A DNA stretch of 64,000 nt from UBA935 sp031556725 (GCA_031556725.1 JAVBSL010000030.1:74226-138225); one strand, 5' to 3'. Positions 8,140-18,264 are shown, counted from the first letter of the stretch. Made by a program: numbers and translations. The notes: a model not told the origin generated them from the sequence alone.

Positions 8140-9600
8140 TTATAAAAAGATCTGGGTCATTTCATCCAATAATTGGATTTTAGTGTCATACAGCTTCTTG
8201 GACAAATCCACATATACACTATGGGGATTAACAAAACGCTTGGTTTCATCCCAAAGGGTATCCAGTTCTTTTTGGCAATAAGTTCGGATATCCATCACCT
8301 TGGGAGACTCATAGCAGCAAACACCTTGTTGGAAGATCGGCATCATCAGTTCCCTGATTTTATAGCTGCCGGCTGCCAACTTGGTTTTTTTCCAGGGCTC
8401 GTTAGGATCAAAGAGCAGCAGGGGAGCATTTTCGTCAAAGGATTCTTCCGCCAGGCAGATCAAATCAGCTTTGATCTTACCGCTTTCTTTATCGTAAATC
8501 CGGTAGATGATCTTATTGCCCGGATTGGTTACTTTTTCTGAATTTTCTGAAAGTTTAATTTTGGAAACAAAATTTCCGTTTTCATCCATAATGGCAGCTA
8601 ATTTATAAACACCGCCGAACGCCGGGTTATCCTTGGAGGTGATCAGATTGGTGCCTACCCCCCAGGAGGTGATGGTTGCACCCTGGGCTTTTAAACTTTC
8701 AATCAAATATTCATCCAGATCATTGGAAGCGGAAATGACCGCATCGGGGAAACCGGCGGCATCCAGCATCTTGCGGGCTTTTTTGGAAAGATAAGCAAGG
8801 TCACCGCTGTCCAGCCGGATACCGTAATAGGAGAGCTTGATTCCTGCCTCACGCATTTCGGTAAAGACCCGGATGGCATTGGGAACTCCGGATTTAATCG
8901 TATCATAAGTATCTACCAGCAGAATACAGGCGGAAGGGTACATTTCGCCGTAGGTCTTAAAAGCAGTATATTCATCAGGGAAACTCATGATCCAGCTGTG
9001 GGCATGTGTTCCTCTCACCGGTACATCAAACAACTGGCCGCACAGCACATTGGAAGTGCCCACGCAGCCCCCGATCATCGCCGCTCTGGCACCGTAAATC
9101 CCCGCATCCGGTCCCTGTGCCCGGCGCAGACCAAACTCCAGAATCCCGTCTCCCTTAGCCGCGTAGCAGACCCGGGCAGCCTTAGTGGCAATCAGACTTT
9201 GGTGATTGATAATATTCAAAATGGCGGTCTCGATTAATTGGGCTTCCATAATCGGAGCAACGACCTTTACAAGTGGTTCTCTGGGAAAAATAACCGAGCC
9301 TTCTGGAATGGCATAAATATCACCGGAAAATCTAAAATCGTGCAAATAGGTTAAAAAATCTTCATCAAAAATGGATAAGCTGCGCAAATAGGCAATATCT
9401 TCCGGTGAAAAATGAAGTTCCTTAACATATTTGATCAGTTGTTCCAGTCCGGCCATAATAGCATAGCCGCCGTTGCAGGGATTGGTACGGTAAAAGGCAT
9501 CGAAGATAACTGTTTCGTTGCGGTCTTTGTGTTTGAAATAGCCCTGCATCATAGTAAGTTCATAAAGATCGGTAAGTAGCGTTAAATTTTGTCTGTCCAT
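8140..9600 (-). CDS. pncB: Nicotinate phosphoribosyltransferase
   Basis: A 486-residue enzyme of NAD salvage that converts nicotinate, PRPP and ATP to nicotinate mononucleotide. It shows the N-terminal 'TLLTDLYELTMMQGYF', the phosphorylated-His region 'RGTHAHSWIMSF', and the PRPP-binding 'IRLDSGDLAYLSKKAR' and 'SWGVGTNL' stretches. Length matches the Firmicute enzyme. It is second in a minus-strand pair: its ribosome-binding site AAGGAG overlaps the stop codon of the upstream acetyltransferase, so translation is probably coupled. Confidence 0.95.
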   Translation of the reverse strand: MDRQNLTLLTDLYELTMMQGYFKHKDRNETVIFDAFYRTNPCNGGYAIMAGLEQLIKYVKELHFSPEDIAYLRSLSIFDEDFLTYLHDFRFSGDIYAIPEGSVIFPREPLVKVVAPIMEAQLIETAILNIINHQSLIATKAARVCYAAKGDGILEFGLRRAQGPDAGIYGARAAMIGGCVGTSNVLCGQLFDVPVRGTHAHSWIMSFPDEYTAFKTYGEMYPSACILLVDTYDTIKSGVPNAIRVFTEMREAGIKLSYYGIRLDSGDLAYLSKKARKMLDAAGFPDAVISASNDLDEYLIESLKAQGATITSWGVGTNLITSKDNPAFGGVYKLAAIMDENGNFVSKIKLSENSEKVTNPGNKIIYRIYDKESGKIKADLICLAEESFDENAPLLLFDPNEPWKKTKLAAGSYKIRELMMPIFQQGVCCYESPKVMDIRTYCQKELDTLWDETKRFVNPHSVYVDLSKKLYDTKIQLLDEMTQIFL

Positions 9601-9612
9601 AAAATGTTCTCC

Positions 9613-10848
9613 TTAAAAGTAATCCGAAAAATAAGGCTTTTCAACCGGAATCAAACGTTCCAGCCAGGTAAGCATGTAATATTCGGTTTTTATTTTTTCA
9701 TGTTCATAAAGATAGGAAGGGCGTTTATATCCCATTAGTAAGGCGGTTAAGGTCTGAATACCGGTTTCCACTACATTAATGGATTGATTATTCTCTACTT
9801 TTTCGCAGCAGGTTTCCCCATCTTTCCAATAAATCAGGAAGTCACCATTATTCCAGGAGGCAATCTCATCGGTAATCCGAAAATGGAGCTTGAAATCTTC
9901 CGGCTGCAGGGCAAAAGGGTATTCCCTGATAAAAGACGCAACATCTACGATGCGGGCCATAAAATAGGGTGAAATGGTTTCGATGATCTCACTGTCCTCA
10001 AACAGATAAGCCATGGGCTCGCCGGAATAGTTATCCCCCTGCACCTGAGTTACCATGGAAAAATGGGCACTGATATAATTCCAAAGGCCATAGTTGGCTT
10101 CGATATTCAGATAGACCATTTCTTTGATGTAAAAAATGTCATTGGAAATATAATAAAGGACATAGCCCAGAGGTTTATGTTCTTTATTAAAATAGACGGC
10201 CACCACCATATCTTCGTTGTCCCACCGCATATACTCTTCCCATGACAGGGGATCTCTGATCAGACAGCCATGCCGCTGCAGAGCAAAGTAGGTATGCACG
10301 TTGCGGTAATCCTCCGAGTCTAAGCTTACCCTCTCCACCATGCCATCCACCGGTCTGGCCTTGGGAAGCTGTGTATCCTTCACCGTAAAGGTTATCTTGT
10401 CGGAAATGATCTCCCAGCCCATTTTACGGTAAAGCGGAATGGAGTAGGGGAAAAGAAAGGAAATGGTCTGCTGTTCTTCGTACATATATAAAAGAGCTTT
10501 TTTCATCAGCGAGTGAATCAGTCCCCGGCCGGCATATTCCGGATAGGTGGCAACACCGGTGACCCCGCCCATATCGTAAACATTATCATGAATATTGACC
10601 TTCATGGGATGAACAACGATCATGGAAGCCAGTCTTTCTTTATAGAACCAGCCAATTACATAAGAATAATCCAGGATCGGCCGTTTGGCATGCTTAAATT
10701 CATCCTCATCCCAGCCAGTTCGCAGCAAATCCAAAGAAGTAACCTGAAAAGCATAGTTAAGAAGTGCATTAAACTGCTCCAGATCGCTTTGGTTCAGCAG
10801 CCGCATTTTAAAATCACCATTTGTTTCAATCCATTTTTTATCATTCAT
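9613..10848 (-). CDS. GNAT-family acetyltransferase, Eis-like
   Basis: A 411-residue protein with an N-terminal GNAT domain: 'VTGVATYPEYAGRGLIHSLMKKAL' is the acetyl-CoA-binding motif A, followed by 'SFLFPYSIPLYRKMGWEI'. A second GNAT-like domain and a C-terminal SCP2-like domain follow, as in Eis-type multi-acetyltransferases. ATG 10848 is chosen because it follows GAGGG with a 7-nt spacer; a further 34 in-frame codons upstream run into the promoter region. The natural substrate is unknown. A paralogue lies at 18668-19894. Confidence 0.8.
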   Translation of the reverse strand: MNDKKWIETNGDFKMRLLNQSDLEQFNALLNYAFQVTSLDLLRTGWDEDEFKHAKRPILDYSYVIGWFYKERLASMIVVHPMKVNIHDNVYDMGGVTGVATYPEYAGRGLIHSLMKKALLYMYEEQQTISFLFPYSIPLYRKMGWEIISDKITFTVKDTQLPKARPVDGMVERVSLDSEDYRNVHTYFALQRHGCLIRDPLSWEEYMRWDNEDMVVAVYFNKEHKPLGYVLYYISNDIFYIKEMVYLNIEANYGLWNYISAHFSMVTQVQGDNYSGEPMAYLFEDSEIIETISPYFMARIVDVASFIREYPFALQPEDFKLHFRITDEIASWNNGDFLIYWKDGETCCEKVENNQSINVVETGIQTLTALLMGYKRPSYLYEHEKIKTEYYMLTWLERLIPVEKPYFSDYF

Positions 10849-10984
10849 ATAAAATCCCTCTACAGCATATTCTACATGAACTTTGGGCAATAGTCTAACT
10901 TTTTTTGAAGATTTGAACTTGACAAAAAGTGAATATTTGTGTAACTTCAATAGTATAACAAAAGCAATGACGAAGGCAGTACGT

Positions 10985-11214
10985 AATTGAGAACGTTTCA
11001 GCGAGCCGGTGAGGGTGGAAGACCGGTATCAGTAACAATTACCGAAGATCACTTCCAAGCTGCGAACAGAACCCACATTACAGGATGTGTCAGTAAGGGA
11101 TGCCGGCTTTCCGCCGTTACCGGGAACCATATGAAACCGAATTGCCGGGGAGTATGTTGTAACAGGTGGTATAACGAGAAGTGTAACCTCGTCCTTTTAC
11201 AGGATGGGGTTTTA
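10985..11214 (+). promoter_or_regulatory. T-box leader of ileS (isoleucine-tRNA sensing)
   Basis: The 230-nt leader carries T-box landmarks: a long Stem I with the AGCCGGTGAGGGTGG...ACCGG arm (about 11000-11027), a putative specifier ATC (Ile) at 11048-11050, and the T-box core AACAGGTGGTATAACGAG at 11161-11178. The core can pair with CTCGTCCT downstream as antiterminator. A competing 8-bp terminator (11187-11213) is followed by TTTTATT. Uncharged tRNA-Ile should favour the antiterminator and ileS expression. A possible promoter is TTGACA (10919-10924)-17-TAACTT. Confidence 0.88.
11187..11214 (+). terminator. T-box regulated terminator hairpin
   Basis: CCTCGTCC and GGATGGGG pair in an 8-bp stem with a TTTTAC loop, then a T run. 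The 5' arm overlaps the antiterminator partner sequence, so the two structures are mutually exclusive. Confidence 0.75.
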
Positions 11215-11242
11215 TTATGTTAATTTTCAGGAGGAAAAAAAT

Positions 11243-14200
11243 ATGTATAAGAAAGTGCCGACTAATCTTAATTTTGTGGAACGGGAAAAAGAAACTGAAA
11301 AATTCTGGAGTGAAAAACAGATTTTTGAAAAAAGTTTGGAAATCCGTGAAGGATGCCCCACTTATACTTTTTATGACGGTCCCCCCACGGCTAACGGAAA
11401 GCCGCATATCGGCCACGTTTTGACCCGTGTAATCAAGGATATGGTTCCCCGTTACCGGACCATGAAGGGTAATATGGTACCCCGTAAAGCCGGTTGGGAT
11501 ACCCATGGTCTGCCGGTGGAACTGGAAGTGGAGAAGCTGCTGGGACTGGACGGCAAAGAGCAGATTGAAGAATACGGACTGGATCCCTTTATCAGTAAAT
11601 GTAAGGAAAGTGTCTGGAAGTACAAAGGTATGTGGGAAGATTTTTCCGGTACGGTGGGCTTCTGGGCTGATATGAATGACCCTTATGTAACTTATCATGA
11701 TGATTTTATCGAATCCGAATGGTGGGCTTTGAAGCAGATCTGGGATAAAGATCTTCTATATAAAGGGTTTAAGATCGTACCTTACTGTCCTCGCTGCGGC
11801 ACTCCTCTTTCTTCTCATGAGGTGGCGCAGGGTTATAAGGATGTTAAGGAACGTTCGGCAGTTGCCCGCTTTAAAGTAAAGGATGAGGATGCTTATATCC
11901 TAGCCTGGACCACCACCCCCTGGACCTTGCCCTCTAATGTAGGACTTTGTGTGAATCCCAAAGAAAAATATGCCAAAGTAAAAGCCGCCGACGGGATGAC
12001 CTATTATCTGGCCAAAGCCCTTCTGGATTCAGTACTGGGCAGTAATGAAGAAGAAAAGAGCTACGAGGTCCTGGAGGAATATACCGGAAAAGATTTGGAA
12101 TACAAGGAATACGAACCGCTTTTTGATTTTGCCAGGGATATTTGTGAAAAACAGCATAAAAAAGCCTGGTATGTAACCTGTGACGATTATGTTACGTTAA
12201 GCGACGGTACCGGTGTGGTTCATATTGCCCCGGCTTTCGGTGAAGATGATGCCAAGGTGGGACGTAAATATGATTTGCCTTTTGTACAATTGGTGGATGC
12301 CAAAGGGGAAATGACAGCGGAAACCGACTATGCCGGTGTTTTCTGTAAGAAAGCTGATCCCATGATCTTAACCGATCTGGAGAAAAAAGGCCTGTTGTTC
12401 TCAGCACCTAACTTTGAACACAGCTATCCTCATTGCTGGCGCTGCGATACTCCTTTGATTTATTATGCCCGTGAATCCTGGTTCATTAAGATGACAGCCG
12501 TACAGGAGGATTTGATCCGTAATAACAATACCATTAACTGGATTCCCGAATCTATTGGTAAGGGACGTTTCGGGGACTGGCTGGAAAATATCCAGGATTG
12601 GAGCATCTCCCGTAACCGTTACTGGGGAACCCCTTTGAATGTATGGGAATGTGAATGCGGTCATATGGAATCAGTGGGAAGCCGTGAGGAATTGGAGAAA
12701 TTAAGCGGTAATCCGGCCGCCCGGACAGTAGAACTTCACCGGCCATATATTGATGAGATCACCGGTGTCTGTTCCAAGTGCGGCGGCGTGATGAAGCGCG
12801 TACCGGAGGTAATTGACTGCTGGTTTGATTCCGGAGCCATGCCTTTTGCCCAGCATCACTATCCTTTTGAAAATAAGGAACTGTTCGAAGCACAGTTCCC
12901 GGCTCAGTTTATTTGTGAAGCAGTGGATCAGACCAGAGGATGGTTTTACTCTCTGCTAGCGGAATCCACCCTGCTGTTTAATAAGTCATCCTTCGAAAAT
13001 GTTCTTGTATTGGGTCATGTGCAGGATGAAAACGGACAGAAAATGTCCAAATCCAAAGGCAATGCGGTAGATCCTTTTGATGCTTTGGAAACCTATGGTG
13101 CGGATGCTATCAGATGGTATTTCTATATTAATTCAGCCCCTTGGCTGCCTAATCGTTTCCATGGCAAGGCAGTTATGGAAGGCCAGCGGAAATTTATGGG
13201 TACTCTTTGGAATACCTATGCATTCTTTGTGCTGTATGCCAATATTGATGATTTTGACGCGGCTAAATATACTTTAGAGTATGACAAACTGCCGGTTATG
13301 GATAAGTGGCTGTTGTCTAAGTTAAATACCTTAGTTACCGAGGTGGATACTAATCTGGATCAATACCGGATTCCGGAAGCAGCCAGAGCATTGGACGGCT
13401 TTGTGGATGAAATGAGCAACTGGTATGTCAGAAGAAGCAGAGAGCGCTTCTGGGCAAAGGGAATGGAACAGGATAAGATCAATGCCTACATGACTTTATA
13501 TACCGCTTTGGTAACGGTATGTAAGTGTGCTGCTCCGATGATTCCTTTTATGACCGAAGATATTTACCGCAATCTGGTATGTTCAGCCTCTGCAAAGGCT
13601 CCGGAAAGCATTCACTTGTGTGATTTCCCGGTTGCGGATCAGTCCTTTATCGATAAGCAATTGGAAGAGTCCATGGATGAGGTTTTAAATATTGTTGTAA
13701 AAGGCCGGGCTTGCCGGAATACTGCTAATATCAAAAACCGTCAGCCCATTGCTTCTATGTTCGTGAAAGCACCTCATAAATTGGATGAATTTTATGTAGA
13801 CATTATTAAGGAAGAGTTAAATGTAAAAGAAGTTATTTTCACTGATGACGTAAGAGAATTTACCAGCTATTCCTTTAAACCCCAGTTGCGGACAGTGGGA
13901 CCGAAATACGGAAAACAGTTAGGCGGTATCCAGAAGGTACTGGCCGGGCTGGATGGCAATCAGGCCATGGATGAGCTGAAAGCGGAAGGTGCTGTTAAAT
14001 TTGATGTAAACGGAACAGAGGTGGTTCTTGCCGAAGAAGACCTGCTGATTGAAATGAGCCAGAAGGAAGGCTATGTGACGGAAGCAGACAATACCGTGAC
14101 GGTGGTTCTGAATACCATGTTAAATGAAGCATTGGTCGAAGAAGGTTTTGTCTATGAAGTCATCAGTAAGATTCAGACCATGCGTAAAGAAGCAGACTTT

Positions 14201-14401
14201 GAGGTAATGGATCATATTAAGGTAAGATTAAGCAACAATGTTAAAGTTACCGATATTGTGGAGCGGAATAAAGCTGCTATAGCCGAAAAGGTATTGGCCG
14301 ATTTAATCGGTACCGAAGAGGTTGTTATGGGCAGTAATGCTGTTACTAAAGAGTGGAACATTAACGGCGAGAGCATGACCATCAGCGTGGAAAAAATATA
14401 A
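11243..14401 (+). CDS. ileS: Isoleucyl-tRNA synthetase (long, eukaryotic-like type)
   Basis: A 1052-residue class I synthetase that charges tRNA-Ile. HIGH is present at residues 55-58 ('GKPHIGHVL') and KMSKS at 600-604. Between them lies the CP1 editing domain with 'AWTTTPWTLPSNVGLCV' and 'GTGVVHIAPAFGEDD'. The anticodon-binding domain includes 'DKWLLSKLNTLV' and 'MSNWYVRRSRERFW'. Length and motif context fit the long IleRS type that in other organisms includes mupirocin-insensitive enzymes; resistance here is an inference. ATG 11243 follows AGGAGG and is preferred over GTG/ATG options inside the T-box terminator. Confidence 0.96.
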   Translation: MYKKVPTNLNFVEREKETEKFWSEKQIFEKSLEIREGCPTYTFYDGPPTANGKPHIGHVLTRVIKDMVPRYRTMKGNMVPRKAGWDTHGLPVELEVEKLLGLDGKEQIEEYGLDPFISKCKESVWKYKGMWEDFSGTVGFWADMNDPYVTYHDDFIESEWWALKQIWDKDLLYKGFKIVPYCPRCGTPLSSHEVAQGYKDVKERSAVARFKVKDEDAYILAWTTTPWTLPSNVGLCVNPKEKYAKVKAADGMTYYLAKALLDSVLGSNEEEKSYEVLEEYTGKDLEYKEYEPLFDFARDICEKQHKKAWYVTCDDYVTLSDGTGVVHIAPAFGEDDAKVGRKYDLPFVQLVDAKGEMTAETDYAGVFCKKADPMILTDLEKKGLLFSAPNFEHSYPHCWRCDTPLIYYARESWFIKMTAVQEDLIRNNNTINWIPESIGKGRFGDWLENIQDWSISRNRYWGTPLNVWECECGHMESVGSREELEKLSGNPAARTVELHRPYIDEITGVCSKCGGVMKRVPEVIDCWFDSGAMPFAQHHYPFENKELFEAQFPAQFICEAVDQTRGWFYSLLAESTLLFNKSSFENVLVLGHVQDENGQKMSKSKGNAVDPFDALETYGADAIRWYFYINSAPWLPNRFHGKAVMEGQRKFMGTLWNTYAFFVLYANIDDFDAAKYTLEYDKLPVMDKWLLSKLNTLVTEVDTNLDQYRIPEAARALDGFVDEMSNWYVRRSRERFWAKGMEQDKINAYMTLYTALVTVCKCAAPMIPFMTEDIYRNLVCSASAKAPESIHLCDFPVADQSFIDKQLEESMDEVLNIVVKGRACRNTANIKNRQPIASMFVKAPHKLDEFYVDIIKEELNVKEVIFTDDVREFTSYSFKPQLRTVGPKYGKQLGGIQKVLAGLDGNQAMDELKAEGAVKFDVNGTEVVLAEEDLLIEMSQKEGYVTEADNTVTVVLNTMLNEALVEEGFVYEVISKIQTMRKEADFEVMDHIKVRLSNNVKVTDIVERNKAAIAEKVLADLIGTEEVVMGSNAVTKEWNINGESMTISVEKI

Positions 14402-14425
14402 ACAATAATTGGATTCAATAAATAG

Positions 14426-14475
14426 AACAGTCTGTGGACCTGGAATATTACCGGGAAAACAGACTGTTTTTTATT
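14426..14475 (+). terminator. Terminator of ileS
   Basis: AACAGTCTGT (14426-14435) pairs with ACAGACTGTT (14459-14468), followed by a T-rich run. Confidence 0.8.
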
Positions 14476-14481
14476 TTTACT

Positions 14482-14516
14482 TTTTTTGTATGAGGTGCAC
14501 ATATTTATACAAAAAA
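14482..14516. repeat. Inverted repeat upstream of the first sugar importer
   Basis: TTTTTTGTAT (14482-14491) and ATACAAAAAA (14507-14516) form a perfect 10-bp inverted repeat about 130 bp before the importer operon. It may be an operator or simply AT-rich dyad sequence. Confidence 0.35.
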
Positions 14517-14642
14517 GAACAATCTGGTGCCGTGACTATTATGAAAATGTTAGGTAAAATGTTCATAGAGGTTAGGAACAGGAAGTGATAATTGGTTAAT
14601 TTGTACATCACTTCGGCAATTGATAAATGAGGAGGTTTAAAT

Positions 14643-15614
14643 ATGTCCAAAGCGAAGGTCGCAACAAAAAAATCCTCGCAGGGATCTTCCAGCAGAAAGA
14701 AAACTTTTTTTCTCCTGACGATGGTAGCTCCCGGAGCAATTTGGCTGATACTGCTAAGATACTTACCCATGTTCGGTATCATGCTGGCTTTTAAGGAAAA
14801 CAAGATATACGCAGGGCGAACACCCTGGCAGATGATTGAAAACATCTGGAACGGCAAATGGGTAGGCATGGAGAACTTCAAGTTCCTCTTTATGGGATCC
14901 AAAGCCGGCCTGATGATCAAAAACACATTGGTTTATAACAGTATCTTCATTGTGGCAAGTTTGATAATAGCAGTTGCATTTGCAATCATGCTGAATGAAG
15001 TAACTAAGAAGTTTGTAGCAAAAGCTTATCAGACCCTGATGTTCTTCCCCTACTTCTTAAGCTGGGTAGTAGTCAGTTACTTCCTGTTAGGTTTCATTGA
15101 TCCCACCAGAGGCATGATCACCAACATGATGCAGGATGCCGGGGCCGGGATGGTCAACTTCTACAGTAATACGAAGCCTTGGCCGTACATATTAGTGTTT
15201 GCTTATCTTTGGAAAAACATCGGATACTCAACCATTCTTTATCTGGCAGCAATTACCGGTATCGATGGATCACAGTACGAGGCAGCAGCGATTGACGGTG
15301 CCAGTAAGTGGCAGCAGGTGAAATACATAACTCTTCCGCACCTGAAGACTATGATTATTATTTTGTTTATTATGAACGTAGGTAAGATTTTCAATGCCGA
15401 TTTCGGATTATTCTGGAGTGTGCCGATGGCATCGGGTACGTTGATACCTGTTACGGAAGTTATCGATACCTTTGTATATCGTACCTTGGCAATTACCAAT
15501 AACAGCGGTATGGCAACAGCAGGCGGGTTACTGCAGAACGTAGTCGGATTTATCTGTATCATGACGACCAATACGATCGTTCGCAGGGTTGAACCCGACA
15601 GCAGCTTATTCTAA
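14643..15614 (+). CDS. Sugar ABC transporter permease (LplB type)
   Basis: A 323-residue permease beginning with a Lys/Ser-rich cytosolic stretch, then six predicted helices. It carries 'PGAIWLILLRYLPMFGIMLAFKE', typical of LplB/UgpA-type oligosaccharide permeases, and the EAA loop 'YEAAAIDGASKWQQVKYITLPHLK'. ATG 14643 follows GAGGAGG. First gene of a three-gene importer (two permeases plus binding protein) with no ATPase; such importers share a multitask MsmK/MsmX-type ATPase. Confidence 0.9.
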   Translation: MSKAKVATKKSSQGSSSRKKTFFLLTMVAPGAIWLILLRYLPMFGIMLAFKENKIYAGRTPWQMIENIWNGKWVGMENFKFLFMGSKAGLMIKNTLVYNSIFIVASLIIAVAFAIMLNEVTKKFVAKAYQTLMFFPYFLSWVVVSYFLLGFIDPTRGMITNMMQDAGAGMVNFYSNTKPWPYILVFAYLWKNIGYSTILYLAAITGIDGSQYEAAAIDGASKWQQVKYITLPHLKTMIIILFIMNVGKIFNADFGLFWSVPMASGTLIPVTEVIDTFVYRTLAITNNSGMATAGGLLQNVVGFICIMTTNTIVRRVEPDSSLF

Positions 15615-15628
15615 GGGAGGAGAAAGAT

Positions 15629-16564
15629 ATGGATAATTCAGTAATGAGTTCAAAAACCCGTAGAAAACGCGAGTTGAACAGTGTAAGTTTGCCGGCAGAA
15701 ATAGTTATTAATTTGATTTTGGCTTTGTTCTGCGCAATGTGTGTAATACCATTCATATTTGTAATCATTATATCGTTTTCATCATCAGCAAGTATCGGTC
15801 AGGTGGGATATACTTTTTTCCCGAAGTCTCTCTCGCTGGAAGCGTATAGCTATATTAAAACATTAGGGTATCAGTTATGGCGTTCTTACTTTAACAGCTT
15901 CTATATTACCATTTTGGGAACCCTGCTCAGTGTTGTAATGTGTGTGCTTTACTCATACGCCTTATTCAGACCGGATTTTAAATACAGAAAATTTTTCACC
16001 TTCTTCAGCTTTTTTACCATGTTATTCGGCGGCGGACTGGCACCCACCTATATGGTATGTAAGAACTTATTGGGACTGACAGATAATTATGCAGCATTAA
16101 TCGTCCCCATGTTGCTAAACCCGTTTAACATCATCGTTATGAGAACCTTCTTCCAAAGCTCTATACCGACGGAATTGATTGAATCGGCATCGATTGACGG
16201 AAGCGGTGAATACCGAACCTTAATAAGCATCATCGTACCGATTACCAAACCGGGTATTGCTACCATCGCATTGTTAAATATGCTGGCCTATTGGAACGAA
16301 TGGTTCATCGGAATGTTATATGTTCAGAAAGCAGATTATGTTCCTTTGCAGTTACTGCTGATGAAGATGCAGAAGGAAACCGAATTTTTAGCAAGAAACG
16401 CTCCTATGTTAGGTGCGGAAGCCATCAAGCTGGCCGCCAAAGCACCTACGGAAAACTTGAGAATGGCTTTGGTAGTACTGATTGTAGTACCCATCGCATT
16501 TGCGTATCCATTCTTCCAGCGTTTCATTATTTCAGGTCTGACCATCGGATCTGTAAAAGGGTAA
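15629..16564 (+). CDS. Sugar ABC transporter permease (LplC/YtcP type)
   Basis: A 311-residue six-helix permease. The EAA loop reads 'LIESASIDGSGEYRTLISIIVPITKPGIATI' when read in segments, and the C-terminus 'FQRFIISGLTIGSVKG' is the standard LplC/YtcP tail. It starts 14 nt after its partner permease behind AGGGAGGAG. It probably acts with the 14643 permease and the 16627 binding protein. Confidence 0.9.
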   Translation: MDNSVMSSKTRRKRELNSVSLPAEIVINLILALFCAMCVIPFIFVIIISFSSSASIGQVGYTFFPKSLSLEAYSYIKTLGYQLWRSYFNSFYITILGTLLSVVMCVLYSYALFRPDFKYRKFFTFFSFFTMLFGGGLAPTYMVCKNLLGLTDNYAALIVPMLLNPFNIIVMRTFFQSSIPTELIESASIDGSGEYRTLISIIVPITKPGIATIALLNMLAYWNEWFIGMLYVQKADYVPLQLLLMKMQKETEFLARNAPMLGAEAIKLAAKAPTENLRMALVVLIVVPIAFAYPFFQRFIISGLTIGSVKG

Positions 16565-16626
16565 GAACAGTGGCATAGTGCCGCTGCTTACATAAACTTT
16601 CATAATCTTAATAAGGAGGATTTTTT

Positions 16627-18264
16627 ATGAAAAAGGTATTACCAGTAGTATTATCAGTAGCAATGCTTTCCATGTCATTATTTGGCTGTGGAAGTAAAGA
16701 AGCTCCGGCAACGGAAACCGCTCCCGCAGCAGAAGCTGCTCCCGCAGCAGAAGCAGAAGTGGTTGCAGCAGATCCGGCAGCAGCAGAAGAAGTTAATGTA
16801 GCAGATCTTGATCCGGTAACCCTGAAAATGTGGTTCCACGGAAGTAACGTTACAGATGACAAAGCAGTTATGGAAGAAGTTAACAAGTATCTGACAGAGA
16901 AATTGAACTGTACTTTAGAACCTATCTGGGGTACATGGTCAGACTTCGACTCTAAAGTGCCCCTTGCTATCAGCGGCGGTGATAATGTAGATCTCTACTT
17001 TACCTGCTCTTGGAGTGCTGACGAGTACAATGCATACGCAAGACAGGGTGCATGGCTTCGTCTGGATGATCCTAACAATAACCTGATTGAAAAATATGGC
17101 CAGGATTATTGGGGAATTCTTCCCGAAGTGTTAACCAATGGTGCAACCATTAACGGAAGTGATGGTCTGGGCGTATACGCAGTCCCCGGTCTTAAAGATT
17201 ACGCAACCCAGAACTGCTGGGATGTTAACGTAACCTTACTTGAGAAATATGGCTTTACTCTTGACGACATCAAGAACACCGATTACTATGGTTTCGGCGA
17301 TATCATGAAAGTTGTTAAAGAAGGCGAAGGCAAAGATTTCTACCCTCTGTTAGTAGAAGGTGCAGTACTTGAAAGAATGGTTAATAATACTATCTTAGTA
17401 ACCGGCGATATCGTTGGTGCTGATGCTGCAGCAGTATTATCCTACTACTTTGATCCTAAGGACGTAACCAAAGCAGGTCCTGCCGGAAACGTAATTCAGA
17501 ACAAATATGCAACTCCTGAATACAAGAAATTTGTTGAAAAAACACGTGAATACTTTGAAGCTGGATATATTGATCCCGCTATGGGCTTAGCAGAGCAGGC
17601 TAACGCAGTTCGTACCACCAAACAGGGCGAAGCAGCTTACTTACTTGGAACCCAGTCCAACTCTCTTGGATATGAATTATCTCAGAGTGCAGCTCGTGGA
17701 ATTACCGTAGCTATGGTTCCTACATCTGATGCTTATACCGATACAACAGCAGCTCAGGGCGCAATGTTCGCAATCAACAAAAACTCTGCAAATCCTGAAC
17801 GCGCTATGATGTTACTGAATCTGTTAAATACAGATGCTAAGCTGATGACTATGCTGAACTATGGTCTTGAAGGAACTCATTATACAACTAATGCAGACGG
17901 AACCATTACTTTTGATACCGATATGCGTGCAGTATACTCACCTTGGACCAATGGTATGGGTAACGTAAGTCTTTTACCTCCTCAGGACGTAGAAGGACCT
18001 AACTTCAGAACAGAATTCGCAGATTTCTACAAAGCAGCAAAACCTTTGGGAATCCTTGGATACGCATTTGTTGATGCAAATGTACAGAATGAAAAAGCAG
18101 CACTTGCAAGTGTTACTGCAGAATACGCATTAGCACTGAACACCGGAACTGTTGACCCGGCAACCGCACTTCCTGAATTCCTTGCAAAATTGGAAGAAGC
18201 TGGAATGCAGAAATATCTTGACGAAGCTCAGCAACAGTTAGATGATTTCTTGGCAGCTCAATAA
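16627..18264 (+). CDS. Extracellular sugar-binding lipoprotein (LplA type)
   Basis: A 545-residue lipoprotein with lipobox 'SLFGC' (Cys21), then a low-complexity Ala/Pro/Glu linker (about residues 26-60), then a family-1-like solute-binding fold with 'AMFAINKNSANPERAMMLLNLL'. It belongs to the LplA/YtcQ-type group whose ligands include oligosaccharides from plant or host glycans. It follows the permeases by 62 nt. The codon use, with runs of GCA and few rare codons, suggests high expression. The ligand cannot be predicted; no glycosidase is linked. Confidence 0.88.
   Translation: MKKVLPVVLSVAMLSMSLFGCGSKEAPATETAPAAEAAPAAEAEVVAADPAAAEEVNVADLDPVTLKMWFHGSNVTDDKAVMEEVNKYLTEKLNCTLEPIWGTWSDFDSKVPLAISGGDNVDLYFTCSWSADEYNAYARQGAWLRLDDPNNNLIEKYGQDYWGILPEVLTNGATINGSDGLGVYAVPGLKDYATQNCWDVNVTLLEKYGFTLDDIKNTDYYGFGDIMKVVKEGEGKDFYPLLVEGAVLERMVNNTILVTGDIVGADAAAVLSYYFDPKDVTKAGPAGNVIQNKYATPEYKKFVEKTREYFEAGYIDPAMGLAEQANAVRTTKQGEAAYLLGTQSNSLGYELSQSAARGITVAMVPTSDAYTDTTAAQGAMFAINKNSANPERAMMLLNLLNTDAKLMTMLNYGLEGTHYTTNADGTITFDTDMRAVYSPWTNGMGNVSLLPPQDVEGPNFRTEFADFYKAAKPLGILGYAFVDANVQNEKAALASVTAEYALALNTGTVDPATALPEFLAKLEEAGMQKYLDEAQQQLDDFLAAQ

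Noticed and set aside
10849..10950. Upstream 34-codon extension of the first Eis-like acetyltransferase
   Set aside because: It lies over the divergent promoter region, and ATG 10848 has a well-spaced GAGGG site.
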